Below, in pieces: positions 25,077 through 33,779 of a stretch of 44,049 nucleotides of DNA (position 1 is its first letter; each line of letters begins with the position of its first letter). The notes beneath the pieces are model-generated. The model was not told where the DNA came from and did no database searches. It worked only from the letters and a program-made list of their open reading frames with translations. The stretch covers positions 1 through 44,049 of the forward strand of contig NZ_JAPSHJ010000030.1 in assembly GCF_031179985.1 (NCBI RefSeq). Reading direction: 5' to 3'. The position numbers and the translations under genes are program-made. The DNA comes from Arthrobacter sp. (GTDB taxonomy: Bacteria > Actinomycetota > Actinomycetes > Actinomycetales > Micrococcaceae).

Positions 25077-26767
25077 CCACAACAGAGAAAAGCGGCATGG
25101 GAAGACGCTTCTTCATGACCGGATCTGCCAGCACCGCTGCAATAGCTTCACTGGCCGCCATCGGCACAGCAAACGCTCCCGCCGCTGCGGCAGGAAATTT
25201 CAAGGACCTCCCGGACGGCTCCGTCATCCGCCCGGACGATTCCCGATATCCGGACCTGATGACGGGCAACAACCAGCGGTTCGTCGCCCAGCCTGACTAC
25301 GTCCGCCTGATCACCAGCACCAAAGACGCAGAAGACGCCGTCCGGGAAGCGGTCAGGACCGGCAAAAAGGTTTCGGTGCGAAGCGGCGGACACTGTTTCG
25401 CCGACTTCGTCTGCAACCCCTCTGTTCAGGTGATCCTCGACGTTTCTCCCATGACCGCCGTGTATTACGACAAGAGCATGGGCGCCTTCGCCATCGAACC
25501 TGGCGCCCGCATCATGAACGCCTACGAATCGCTTTACAAGAACTGGGGCGTCACCATCCCCGGGGGGATCTGCTACAGCGTGGGTATCGGAGGACACATC
25601 GCCGGCGGTGGATACGGGCTTCTCTCGCGCTCCCACGGCCTGGTGGTCGACCACCTCTACGCGGTGGAGGTTGTTACCGTCGACAGTGACCGGAAGGTCC
25701 GCACCGTCACGGCCACCAGGGATGACACCGGCGAACTTGGAGACCTCTGGTGGGCTCACACAGGCGGGGGAGGCGGGAACTGGGGGATCGTAACAAAATA
25801 CTGGTTCCGGTCGCCGGGCACTGCCGGAAAGAACCCGTCAGAGCAGCTGGTCAAGGCACCATCCACGGTTCTCGTGAGCGCTATCTCCATACCCTGGGAC
25901 CAGCTCGACGAATCGAAGTTCCGCCGCCTCATCACCAACTTTGGCGCTTGGCACGAGAAATACCGCGACCCCGGCACTCCCGAATCGCACCTGAGCAGCC
26001 TGTTCAACGTCAGCTCCAAAGCCCACGGCCGAATGGGCATGTTCACCCAGATCGACGCCGCGTCCCCCGACGCGAAAGGCGTCATGGCCCGCTACGTCGC
26101 TGCCATCCTTGAAGGCGTCGCCGTCACCCCTGAACCTCTCGACCAGCCTACGGGTGAGCTGCCGGCCATGCCCGACTTTTTCGAGACACGCGAGATCCCG
26201 TGGCTTCAGGCAACACGGCTCGTAGGCACGGACAACCCCGTCATCACCAACCCGACAAGCCGCGGAGCACACAAGTCCGCCTACCTGAACACAAGGTTCA
26301 CCGATGACCAGATCGCGGTCCTGTTCCGGCAAATGAGCCGGGCGGACTTCACCAACCCGAACACCATGCTCGTGCTGTTCTCCTTCGGCGGCCAGGTCAA
26401 CGCAGTCTCGCCCGAAGCCACCGCCAACGTACAGAGGCGGTCCGCCTTCAAGCTCTGCCTGCAGACGTTCTGGCCCGACCCGGCGGATGACGACTTCTAC
26501 TTGGGCTGGGAACGCGAGACCTTCGAGGGCATGTTCGCCGCTACCGGCGGCGTACCCGTACCCGGTGACCAGCTGGACGGATGCTACATCAACTATCCGG
26601 ACGTAGATATGGCTGATCCTGGGCGGAACCGCTCCGGTGTGGGCTGGCCGACCCTCTATTTCAGGGGCAACTATCCTCGGTTGCAGAAGGCCAAGGCTGA
26701 ATGGGACCCAACCAACTTCTTCACCCACAGCCTCGGAATTGAGCTTCCCGCCGGCGGTGCGTCATGA
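25073..26767 (+). CDS. Tat-exported bicovalent FAD oxidase (BBE / hexose-oxidase type)
   Basis: A 564-residue FAD-linked oxidase of the vanillyl-alcohol-oxidase fold. It begins with a twin-arginine signal (GRRFFMTGSA, hydrophobic stretch, then a PAAAAG cleavage region near residue 40), so it is exported folded with its flavin. His107 in RSGGHCFADF and Cys167 in GGICYSVGIGGHIAGGG are the two residues expected to bind FAD covalently, as in glucooligosaccharide oxidase, Dbv29 and AknOx. The C-terminal BBE segment reads CYINYPDVDM ... WDPTNFF. It probably oxidises a sugar hydroxyl or hemiacetal of the pathway product outside the membrane with O2, releasing H2O2. The ATG overlaps the propeller stop (ATGA). 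Confidence 0.88.
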   Translation: MTTTEKSGMGRRFFMTGSASTAAIASLAAIGTANAPAAAAGNFKDLPDGSVIRPDDSRYPDLMTGNNQRFVAQPDYVRLITSTKDAEDAVREAVRTGKKVSVRSGGHCFADFVCNPSVQVILDVSPMTAVYYDKSMGAFAIEPGARIMNAYESLYKNWGVTIPGGICYSVGIGGHIAGGGYGLLSRSHGLVVDHLYAVEVVTVDSDRKVRTVTATRDDTGELGDLWWAHTGGGGGNWGIVTKYWFRSPGTAGKNPSEQLVKAPSTVLVSAISIPWDQLDESKFRRLITNFGAWHEKYRDPGTPESHLSSLFNVSSKAHGRMGMFTQIDAASPDAKGVMARYVAAILEGVAVTPEPLDQPTGELPAMPDFFETREIPWLQATRLVGTDNPVITNPTSRGAHKSAYLNTRFTDDQIAVLFRQMSRADFTNPNTMLVLFSFGGQVNAVSPEATANVQRRSAFKLCLQTFWPDPADDDFYLGWERETFEGMFAATGGVPVPGDQLDGCYINYPDVDMADPGRNRSGVGWPTLYFRGNYPRLQKAKAEWDPTNFFTHSLGIELPAGGAS

Positions 26768-27996
26768 CCGCTGTCCGCGCAACTCCAGCCAGACTGGGCC
26801 TGAGCAAGCTGCCCTCACTGACAGGGCTGCGGTTCTTCGCCGCGCTTCTGGTTTTTTGTTTCCACATCACCTTGTCCAACTCCCCGATTCCGCCCAACGA
26901 CCCGATCAACCCGTTCGCTGACGCCCAACTCGGAGGCACCCTCGAATGGCTGGTCAGCAAGGCAGGATACGTCGGGGTGTCCTTCTTCTTTGTCCTCAGC
27001 GGCTTCCTACTGGCCTGGGCATCCAAACCCGGAGAGGCGAAGCGCCAGTTCTGGCGTCGTCGTCTGTTGAAAATTTTCCCCAACCACCTGGTCATGTGGG
27101 CTCTGTCGATGGTCCTGTTCGCCGCGGCAATCACCGGTCCCGTGGGCTGGGCATCGAATTTGTTCCTGGTCAATTCCTTTGTTCCCGACGGAGCCGTCTA
27201 CGTCGCAGTCAACCCGCCATCCTGGACGCTGAACAGCGAACTGCTTTTCTACATGCTGTTCCCACTGATCATCGTTCTGCTGCGGAAGATCCCGGGCAAC
27301 CGGCTCTGGCTGTGGGCAGGAATCATGGTCGTAGCAATGCTGGCCGTGCAGCTCGTCACTACATACCTGATTCCTGCGACGCCGGTCTCCGCCCTTACGC
27401 CCATTTCTGTCACGCAGTTCTGGTTCGGCTACATCTTCCCGCCATCCAGGCTCTTCGAGTTCGTCCTGGGCTCCATTCTGGCCCTGATCGTTCTCTCGGG
27501 CCGCTGGGTTCCGCTGAAGATGTGGCAGACCCTCCTCATCTGCCTTGCCGGCTACGTCCTGGCGATGATCGTGCCCTTCGTCTACTCCTTCAATGTGGCT
27601 ACCATCATCCCCGTGGCAGCCATCATCTGCACGGTGGCCTCAGATGACATTGCCGGGCGGACTGGCTTCCTGGGTTCCAAACCGATGGTATGGCTGGGAA
27701 ACATCTCCTTCGGCTTCTACCTTTGCCAAGGAGTTGTCATCTTCTATGGACGCATACTCCTCGGCGACCAGGTCTACGAAACACCAATCGCCCTCCTGAT
27801 GGTCGCCGGGTTCTTCCTCGCTACCCTTCTGGGAGGCTGGGCGCTGTACGCACTGGTGGAAAAGCCGGTCATGGACAGATGGGCCAGACCACGGCGTCAG
27901 CCCTCACCGGGGGCATCAGCCCCGGCAAGCGCACTAGTGGTTGATCCGCTTTTGCAGCCTGCCGCCCACGATGCCCTCAGCGGCGCCAGCCGGTAG
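26764..27996 (+). CDS. acyltransferase 3 family membrane protein
   Basis: A 410-residue integral membrane O-acyltransferase (OafA/NodX-like) with about ten helices. Conserved items: LTGLRFFAALLVFCFH with the catalytic-type His, GYVGVSFFFVLSGFLLAW, and PPSWTLNSELLFYMLFP. Such enzymes move acyl groups onto sugars or sugar-derived products at the membrane. The ATG overlaps the oxidase TGA (ATGA). Last gene of the plus-strand operon, followed by a very strong hairpin terminator. It may acylate the exported product; the alpha/beta hydrolase across the promoter could reverse this (inference). Confidence 0.9.
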   Translation: MTAVRATPARLGLSKLPSLTGLRFFAALLVFCFHITLSNSPIPPNDPINPFADAQLGGTLEWLVSKAGYVGVSFFFVLSGFLLAWASKPGEAKRQFWRRRLLKIFPNHLVMWALSMVLFAAAITGPVGWASNLFLVNSFVPDGAVYVAVNPPSWTLNSELLFYMLFPLIIVLLRKIPGNRLWLWAGIMVVAMLAVQLVTTYLIPATPVSALTPISVTQFWFGYIFPPSRLFEFVLGSILALIVLSGRWVPLKMWQTLLICLAGYVLAMIVPFVYSFNVATIIPVAAIICTVASDDIAGRTGFLGSKPMVWLGNISFGFYLCQGVVIFYGRILLGDQVYETPIALLMVAGFFLATLLGGWALYALVEKPVMDRWARPRRQPSPGASAPASALVVDPLLQPAAHDALSGASR

Positions 27997-28006
27997 TAAT
28001 ACCTAC

Positions 28007-28048
28007 AAAGATGGCCACCATCCTTCGTGCAGGATGGTGGCCATCTTT
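28007..28048. terminator. bidirectional terminator hairpin
   Basis: A perfect 18-bp stem (AAAGATGGCCACCATCCT paired with its exact complement) around the 6-base loop TCGTGC. The stem starts with AAA and ends in TTT, so it works in both directions. It lies between the acyltransferase end and the convergent XRE regulator end and clearly bounds the six-gene operon. Confidence 0.9.
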
Positions 28049-28092
28049 GCGGTGGAGGGAAAACCGCCTCTGATAAAGCAACGCTGGAGCGG

Positions 28093-28986
28093 TCAGACGC
28101 CGGCAGTCTGCCCCGTGCTGGTGGTGACCGAAGCAGTGGGCATGTCCGTGTCCGCACGCAGCAACTGCAGGGCTTCGGCTGCGGGTGTGCCGGGGTCGGC
28201 AGTGTACATAAGAATCCGATGGCCTGACTCGTCATGCTGCGTCAGAACCTCAAAATTCAGCTCCAGGTCACCGACCTCAGGGTGGTGCATGTACTTAAGC
28301 CCGGACATGCAGTTCTCCACCGGATGCTTAGCCCACAATGTGGCGAACTCGGGGCTCTTCATGGTCAGTTCGCCCACAAGGGCAGCCAGCTCAAGGTCAT
28401 CGGAAGTCATACCGGCCAGGAGGCGAAGCGAAGCGACGGCACGGGTAGCCTCCTCCTGCCAGCGCGAGTAGAGCTCCCGTGTGTGCGGATCCAGGAACAG
28501 CATCCGGGTCATGTTCGGACGGGTTGACGGCGTCTCAGGAGCAGCCAGATCCAGGTGCCCGCCGACCAGCCGGTGGCCCAGCGGATTCCAGGCCAGGACT
28601 TCGCTGCGTCGGCCCAACACGACAGCAGGGGTGGTGAACATCGATCGCACCAGCCGGACCGTTCCCGGCCTGGCCTTGTCTGGTTTGGTCAAAGTGCGGC
28701 GTTTCGTCTTGCCCGGCCGGGCCAGGTTGAACAGGTGTGCGCGCTCATCGGTGTTCAAACCCAATGCACGGGCAATGGAATCGATGACCGATTCGGAGGC
28801 GTTGTTGCTCAGCCCCTGCTCCAGTCTGGTGTAGTACGTGTTGCTGACCCCTGCGAGCATGGCCAGCTCTTCCCTCCGAAGCCCTGGCACTCTTCGGATG
28901 CCGTAGTTCATAAGTCCAACGTCCTCGGGCTGCAGGGCCGCTCTCCGGACGCGAAGGAACTCCCCAAGTTCACTCAGATTACTCAT
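28093..28986 (-). CDS. XRE-family regulator with MmyB-like domain
   Basis: A 297-residue regulator: N-terminal helix-turn-helix (about residues 12-85; PGLRREELAMLAGVSNTYYT, RLEQG, SVIDSIARALGL) and a C-terminal MmyB-like ligand-binding domain (VLAWNPLGHRL, FLDPHTRELY, NFEVLTQHDESGHRILMYTADPGTPAAEAL). MmyB-type proteins control natural-product or efflux genes in actinomycetes and may bind fatty-acid-like ligands. It is divergent from a DHA2 drug exporter across about 150 bases and probably controls that gene. Whether it also controls the AUDH-like operons on the other side of the terminator is open. Confidence 0.9.
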   Translation of the reverse strand: MSNLSELGEFLRVRRAALQPEDVGLMNYGIRRVPGLRREELAMLAGVSNTYYTRLEQGLSNNASESVIDSIARALGLNTDERAHLFNLARPGKTKRRTLTKPDKARPGTVRLVRSMFTTPAVVLGRRSEVLAWNPLGHRLVGGHLDLAAPETPSTRPNMTRMLFLDPHTRELYSRWQEEATRAVASLRLLAGMTSDDLELAALVGELTMKSPEFATLWAKHPVENCMSGLKYMHHPEVGDLELNFEVLTQHDESGHRILMYTADPGTPAAEALQLLRADTDMPTASVTTSTGQTAGV

Positions 28987-29135
28987 CCGCCCATTCTGCC
29001 TGTAAGTGGAGCAGTTGTCCTGTCACTGCCGGGGGTACCCACGGAGGGGTGTGGTTGATGTTGTTGGGTTCCTTGAAGCTGAGGGTGTGAGAAATGCCGC
29101 GCCCGCGGCCCGACAAGCAGATAAGGACCACCCAC

Positions 29136-30611
29136 ATGACAACTCAACCAGACACGACCGAGCCTGACACACTGCTGGCGCCCCCACTTCCCAACACATC
29201 ATCAGCTCCGCGTATGACGGGCAAACAGCGGCTCGCCCTGATCGTGCTGCTGACGGCGAGCTTCACCCTTGCCGTGGACTTCTCCATCCTCAACGTCGCC
29301 CTGCCCACCATCGGCACCGACGTCGGGTTCAGCCTTGAGAACCTGCAGTGGATCGCCACGGCGTTCTCCCTCTGCGCTGCGGGACTGACCCTGCTCTTCG
29401 GCCGGGTCGCCGATCTGGCAGGCAGGCGCAAGATGTTCCTCATCGGCATGGCACTTCTGGGCGCCGCTTCCCTGATGGGAGGTTTGGCAATCGACCCCGC
29501 CATCTTGCTGATCGCCCGCGTCGGCCAGGGCGTCGCCACGGCCATCGTCGTGCCGGCCGCCCTGTCACTGCTGCTGGGCTCTTTCGCTGAAGGTCCCCTT
29601 CGCGATAAGGCACTCGGCCTCAACGGCGCCCTCATGGCAGCCGGCTTCACCACCGGCGCCATCCTGGGTGGACTCCTCACCGATATCTTCAGCTGGCGCT
29701 GGGCGTTTTTCATCAACATCCCCGTAGCAGTCGCTGTACTGGTCATCGCACCTGTCGTACTGGCTGAGAGCAGGCCAGCAACCAAAACAAGGCTCGACGT
29801 CCCCGGGGCCATCACCGTTACCTTGGGCCTCCTTGCGCTGGTATTCGGCATGACACACGCAGCAGAAAACTCCTGGACAGACCCGCTAACGCTCGGTTCG
29901 CTGGCCGCAGCAGTGCTGCTCCTCCTGGCCTTTACAGCCGTGGAGCGACGGGCCCAATTCCCACTGGTCCCCTTGGCCATACTCAAGCGCTCCACCGTCG
30001 CTTGGGGCAACATAGCGGGCGTTCTGGCGTTCGTGACCGAAACCTCGCTGGTGTTCCTTCTGACGTTGTACCTCCAGCAGGTCCTGGGCTACACGCCGCT
30101 GGGTGCCGGGCTCGCCTTTGCCGTGCTGGGTCTAGGCACCGTCCTGGGCGGAGTCCTTGGACCGAAGGTCATTGGCAAACTGGGGAACAAGCGGGCCATC
30201 GTCTACGGCTTCCTCGTCCAGGCCATCGCAACAGCCTCCCTGGTCATGCTGAGCAACGACCCGGCAGCGATCGCACTGCTGCTGGTCGCCACCTTTATCG
30301 GCGGCGTTGCCAACCTGGTTGTCATTGTGGGCTTCATGGTTACGGCCACCTCCGGACTGCCCGAGGGGGAGCAGGGGCTTGCCACCGGATTGGCCACCAT
30401 GAGCCAGCAGATCGGCATCACCATGGGCATCCCGATCATGAGCGCAATCTTCACCGCCCAGCTCGTATCCCTTGGCTCCACCGACGCGCCAGCTGTGCTC
30501 AGCGGCGTCACGCTGGCGATCTGGGTCAACGCCGGGCTCTGCCTCGCCACCGCGTTGGTGGTTGCACTGTTCCTCAAAAAGCCAGCCGTCGTCGAGACCG
30601 CCGGGGTCTAG
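29136..30611 (+). CDS. MFS drug exporter (DHA2, 14-helix, EmrB/QacA type)
   Basis: A 491-residue exporter. Motif evidence: FTLAVDFSILNVALPTIGTD (helix 1), TLLFGRVADLAGRRKMFLIG (motif A), GQGVATAIVVPAALSLL (motif C region), with about 14 hydrophobic segments. Start ATG 29136 has AAGGACC upstream; the earlier in-frame ATG at 29094 lacks one. Divergent from the XRE/MmyB gene and followed by a hairpin terminator. Probable proton-driven efflux of a toxic compound, possibly the product of the nearby cluster. Confidence 0.92.
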   Translation: MTTQPDTTEPDTLLAPPLPNTSSAPRMTGKQRLALIVLLTASFTLAVDFSILNVALPTIGTDVGFSLENLQWIATAFSLCAAGLTLLFGRVADLAGRRKMFLIGMALLGAASLMGGLAIDPAILLIARVGQGVATAIVVPAALSLLLGSFAEGPLRDKALGLNGALMAAGFTTGAILGGLLTDIFSWRWAFFINIPVAVAVLVIAPVVLAESRPATKTRLDVPGAITVTLGLLALVFGMTHAAENSWTDPLTLGSLAAAVLLLLAFTAVERRAQFPLVPLAILKRSTVAWGNIAGVLAFVTETSLVFLLTLYLQQVLGYTPLGAGLAFAVLGLGTVLGGVLGPKVIGKLGNKRAIVYGFLVQAIATASLVMLSNDPAAIALLLVATFIGGVANLVVIVGFMVTATSGLPEGEQGLATGLATMSQQIGITMGIPIMSAIFTAQLVSLGSTDAPAVLSGVTLAIWVNAGLCLATALVVALFLKKPAVVETAGV

Positions 30612-30641
30612 CAAACGGTCACAACCTGTTGCGGATATCCG

Positions 30642-30684
30642 GGAGAAGCGTGAGCGCTGATGCGTTCACGCTTCTCCTTATTTT
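30642..30684 (+). terminator. rho-independent-like terminator after DHA2 exporter
   Basis: GGAGAAGCGTGA (30642-30653) pairs perfectly with TCACGCTTCTCC (30666-30677), with inner G-U/C-G extensions to a 6-base loop, followed by TTATTTT. It stands 31 bases after the exporter stop codon. Confidence 0.85.
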
Positions 30685-30742
30685 GCACGCGAGAACTGTC
30701 TTACCGCTGGTTTCGATTATCGCCGCCGGCGGAAGGGCTCCT

Positions 30743-30767
30743 GCCACTGGAGGTAATCGCTCTGCCT
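30743..30767 (+). repeat. 25-bp dispersed repeat, copy 1
   Basis: GCCACTGGAGGTAAT followed by CGCTCTGCCT. It is identical at 24 of 25 positions to 37417-37441 (one C/G change at position 16). This copy lies immediately before the decayed RHS fragment; flanking sequence of the two copies is unrelated. Confidence 0.75.
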
Positions 30768-30769
30768 GA

Positions 30770-31125
30770 CGTCATCAACTGCCTCACCCAAGCAGTCACC
30801 GGAACCGTCACCGCAGCCTGGACCTACGACAAGAACAGCAACCATACCAGCGCAGCCAAAACAGACGTCCCGACCAAGTACTCGACCTGCAACACTGATC
30901 AGCATGCGCACCAGCGGGCCAGCTTCTTCTACACCACCGACGCCCTCGGCTCCGCCATCCTTCTGTTGGACAGCGCCCAGGCGAAGCCGCCACCTACAAC
31001 TACGACTCGTGGGGGACCACCACCACAACCGGGACTCAGGCAGCCACGAACCCGTGGCAGTATGCCGGAGGATATAAAGACGCGTCCACTGGATACACCA
31101 GATTGGGCGTCCGCCAAGCGGTCAT
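30770..31125 (+). pseudogene. RHS/YD-repeat core fragment, frameshifted remnant
   Basis: Two pieces of an RHS-type core in different frames. The first frame gives AAWTYDKNSNHTSAA (a YD repeat) and YTTDALGSAILLLDS. After about 30980 the next frame gives EAATYNYDSWGTTT ... NPWQYAGGYKDASTGYTRLG, which corresponds to the RHS-associated core 'NP.rYaGg..D..TGlY.lGaRyYdp'. The core is cut at LGVR, with no toxin tail, and no start or upstream repeats remain. It therefore appears to be the scar of a polymorphic-toxin gene. It ends at the stop codon of the convergent lysE gene, and the 25-bp repeat borders its left end. Confidence 0.75.
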
Positions 31126-31745
31126 CCAACTACCGCCAGGCGCACTCCCAAGGTCAGCATCATGACGGCGATGAGGCCATCGAGTAGGCGCCACGAGGAT
31201 GGCCGGGTGAAAAACGGACGTAGGATCCGACCCCCGAAGCCCAGCGCGCTGAACCATGCGATGCTGGCAGCGATGGCTCCGCCCCCGAACCACCATCGCA
31301 GGTCCTGGGTCTGCTGGTTGGCCACTGAGCCGAGCAGCAGCACCGTATCCAGATAGACGTGCGGGTTGAGCCAGGTCAGGGCAAGCACCGTTGAAATGGC
31401 CGCCCCGGCACGAAGTGCCTTCTGGTCTCCGGATCCGGGAAGTGCCCCGGGACTGATTGCCCGCCGGGCCGCCATAGCCCCATAAACCACCAGAAACCCG
31501 GCTCCGGCATACCGGGCAACAAGGACCACCACGGGGCTGGCCTCAATGAGCGCCCCGACGCCGGCGATCCCAGCGGCGATCAGGAGTGCATCCGAGACGC
31601 CACAGACGAGGACGACGGCCGCCACATGCTCACCCCGGATGCCCTGCCGGAGGACAAAAGCGTTCTGGCTGCCGATGGCCACGATAAGCGCCAGCCCAGT
31701 CCCGAAGCCGAGGACCGCGGTAGCCATGAGTTCAGTGACATCCAT
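31122..31745 (-). CDS. lysE: LysE/ArgO-type basic amino-acid exporter
   Basis: A 207-residue membrane protein with about six helices. Diagnostic motifs: LIVAIGSQNAFVLRQGIRG and LTWLNPHVYLDTVLLLGS. Exports L-lysine and/or L-arginine when they accumulate. Start ATG 31745 (a second Met at codon 7). Divergent from a LysG/ArgP-type regulator 68 bases away, the standard arrangement. Its stop abuts the RHS remnant. Confidence 0.93.
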   Translation of the reverse strand: MDVTELMATAVLGFGTGLALIVAIGSQNAFVLRQGIRGEHVAAVVLVCGVSDALLIAAGIAGVGALIEASPVVVLVARYAGAGFLVVYGAMAARRAISPGALPGSGDQKALRAGAAISTVLALTWLNPHVYLDTVLLLGSVANQQTQDLRWWFGGGAIAASIAWFSALGFGGRILRPFFTRPSSWRLLDGLIAVMMLTLGVRLAVVG

Positions 31746-31813
31746 CTCTACAACGTATGGTTGATTCTGTGATTAGGCCAGCTAAACAATCTTAGGTTTC
31801 ATAAGGAGAGCTA

Positions 31814-32737
31814 ATGGCGAGGTTCCAGCTTGAGCAATTAAGGACCTTCCGCGCTGTGGTGGATGAGGGGACCCTGGAAGCGGCGGCCCGAAGCCTGATT
31901 CTGACACCGTCGGCTGTATCTCAGCGGCTGAAGGCGATGGAAGATGCGGCCGGCCAGATCCTGCTGAAGCGTACCAACCCCGTCCGGGCCACTCCTGCCG
32001 GGGAGGCTGTCCTCCGGTTCGCTCGGCAAGTCCGGCAACTGGAGTCGGATGCTTTGCGGGAGCTTGGCGGCGGCAGGGAAGGGCCCGTTGTGCCCATTCC
32101 TTTGGTGGTGAACGCCGATTCACTGTCCACGTGGGTCCTGCCAGCGCTGGCAAGCCTTCCCGTGGATGCGCGCGTCTACTTTGAACTTTTCAGGGAAGAT
32201 GAACATCATTCCACGCAGCTCATTCGCGACGGCACGGTAATGGCAGCTGTCACCGCAACCCCCGAGCCGATCCAGGGCTGCAGTGTTGAACCTCTGGGCG
32301 CGCTGAGATACCGCGCCGTGGCCAGCCCCGGCTACATCAGTACCTGGTGGCCGGACGGCCCGGCCTTCACCACAGACAGTGCTGCTCCTGTGATGGATTT
32401 TGACCGCAAGGATGACCTTCAAGGCGGGTTCTTCCGCAGGCTGACGGGAGCAGAACTGACTGCACCGCGGAACTACGTGCCGTCATCGGGGGAGTACGCG
32501 GAGGCCATCCGGTTGGGATTGGGGTGGGGCGTACTGCCGGAGCAGCAGTGTTTGGTAGGTCTCCGGAATGGCGAGCTCGTGGAGTTGGCGCCGGCGCATC
32601 CGGTGGATGTGTCGTTGTACTGGCAACGGTGGAAAATCAACTCCCCGGTTCTTACTCTGCTCTCCGACGCGGTCCGGGAGACGGCATCCCGGCAGCTCCG
32701 CCAACCCGATCAGGACATCAACGAGAAGAACTCCTAA
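31814..32737 (+). CDS. lysG: LysR-family regulator, LysG/ArgP type
   Basis: A 307-residue LTTR. The HTH reads EGTLEAAARSLILTPSAVSQ, followed by RLKAMEDAAGQILLKR and the effector domain (VNADSLSTWVLPAL, VMDFDRKDDLQ, GLGWGVLPEQQ). AAGGAG lies before the ATG. It activates the divergent lysE in response to basic amino acids in known systems. Confidence 0.93.
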   Translation: MARFQLEQLRTFRAVVDEGTLEAAARSLILTPSAVSQRLKAMEDAAGQILLKRTNPVRATPAGEAVLRFARQVRQLESDALRELGGGREGPVVPIPLVVNADSLSTWVLPALASLPVDARVYFELFREDEHHSTQLIRDGTVMAAVTATPEPIQGCSVEPLGALRYRAVASPGYISTWWPDGPAFTTDSAAPVMDFDRKDDLQGGFFRRLTGAELTAPRNYVPSSGEYAEAIRLGLGWGVLPEQQCLVGLRNGELVELAPAHPVDVSLYWQRWKINSPVLTLLSDAVRETASRQLRQPDQDINEKNS

Positions 32738-33127
32738 AGGGCACTGTCATCTGCCCCATGACGATAGCCTCTCTCACTATCTGCCGTTCACTTTGAAGAG
32801 TGGCATGCTCAAAGGGCTCCTTCAGGTCGGCTGTTCGGGGTCGGCTGATCTCGGCCCCACACCATATGGAGGGAGAGCCCGACAGCCCTTCTCGCCACCG
32901 TGACCCCGCGTCTCAGCGACCTACTCGGCGCCGATCCCGTGTCCTGCATAGTCCTGGACAACCCGTCACGCGCGTGGGCATTTGGCGGTCAACCGGAGTT
33001 CAGCCGCACGATGAAGTAGAAATGGTGCCTGCGCTGGGGGACCCCCGTTTAGTGGAGCATGGTGCGTCGCAGGGGAATCCCCCGGGCCTCCGTCAGCGCA
33101 CGCAGAAGGGGCCGGGGGCTAAGAATC
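32738..33127. other. 390-base stretch without a supported gene
   Basis: No confident gene. One plus-strand frame (32849-33019) reads TALLATVTPRLSDLLGADPV and ends at a TAG, and looks weakly protein-like, but it has no ATG, no ribosome site (first GTG at 32900) and no recognised family. It may be a gene remnant. No clear terminator for lysG was seen. Confidence 0.4.
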
Positions 33128-33745
33128 CTATCGCTTTTTCTCAACAGTTCTTACGGTCAACGTTCCTGCAAGATCCAGATCATTGCCGTTTCCTGTGACA
33201 CCCGCTTGCGAAAGGAGGGTCGCACCAAACGCTGCGCTCCAAAACGTCCTCGTCTCAATGGGTAGAGGACGCTGGATTTCCCAGCTTCGTTGCTTTAGCA
33301 GGCGGGTCAAGTATCGCTCGGACTGGCGGAAAAGCAGGTTCAGATGCTGATCGACGACGGCCGAGAGATCCGAGCGTGATGTTCCCACCGCCAAGGCGCG
33401 CACAACGAGCGGCATAGAGGGCAGTATCAGCACGGTCCTGGCCATGGCGTTGCGGAACGATGCAGGACTTTCCACCGAAAGCCCCACACCCTCAACGCGT
33501 TCAGCATCATGCAACAGGGCCAGGAAAGCGGCGTGGATAAAGAGCGAGTCCTTCGAGCCGAAATAGTAGGTCACCTGGTTAGGAAAAGCCCCCGCGGCAG
33601 CTGCAATGGCCGCAACGCTGACTTCGCCGGCTGGCTTGGAGAGATAGATCTTCTCGGCGCTGTGCAAAATTCGTTGCCGGGTTGAATGCCCCCGTGCCTG
33701 GGATGGCCCCTCCGGGCGGCGTCTTCTATTGCGTACAACTTCCAC
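33128..33745 (-). CDS. TetR-family transcriptional regulator
   Basis: A 205-residue TetR/AcrR repressor. HTH: VSVAAIAAAAGAFPNQVTYYFGSKDSLF (residues 43-70, written here in part). The C-terminal ligand domain is not assignable to a known effector. The GTG start has no Shine-Dalgarno; an AT-rich TATAAAGT-like sequence 15-20 bases upstream would suit leaderless expression. Divergent from the FabF-like gene over 72 bases that carry two TTGTA-N5-TACAA sites, so autoregulation and control of the ketosynthase gene are likely. Confidence 0.88.
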   Translation of the reverse strand: MEVVRNRRRRPEGPSQARGHSTRQRILHSAEKIYLSKPAGEVSVAAIAAAAGAFPNQVTYYFGSKDSLFIHAAFLALLHDAERVEGVGLSVESPASFRNAMARTVLILPSMPLVVRALAVGTSRSDLSAVVDQHLNLLFRQSERYLTRLLKQRSWEIQRPLPIETRTFWSAAFGATLLSQAGVTGNGNDLDLAGTLTVRTVEKKR

Positions 33746-33752
33746 TCAAAAA

Positions 33753-33767
33753 TTGTACTTTATACAA
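33753..33767. promoter_or_regulatory. operator-like site 1, TTGTA-N5-TACAA
   Basis: TTGTA-CTTTA-TACAA in the divergent TetR/FabF-like promoter. It shares its half sites and spacing with the site at 33780-33798; centres are 29 bases apart. It overlaps the probable TetR-gene promoter. Confidence 0.6.
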
Positions 33768-33779
33768 CTAAAGTGGTTA

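Noticed and set aside
25838..26728. 296-residue minus-strand open frame within the oxidase gene
   Set aside because: Antisense shadow of the BBE oxidase; no family motif.
29144..30013. 289-residue minus-strand open frame opposite the DHA2 exporter
   Set aside because: Arg/Ser-rich shadow sequence with no start signal.
32849..33019. Weakly protein-like plus-strand frame after lysG
   Set aside because: No ATG, no ribosome site and no recognised family; listed only as part of the gene-free stretch.
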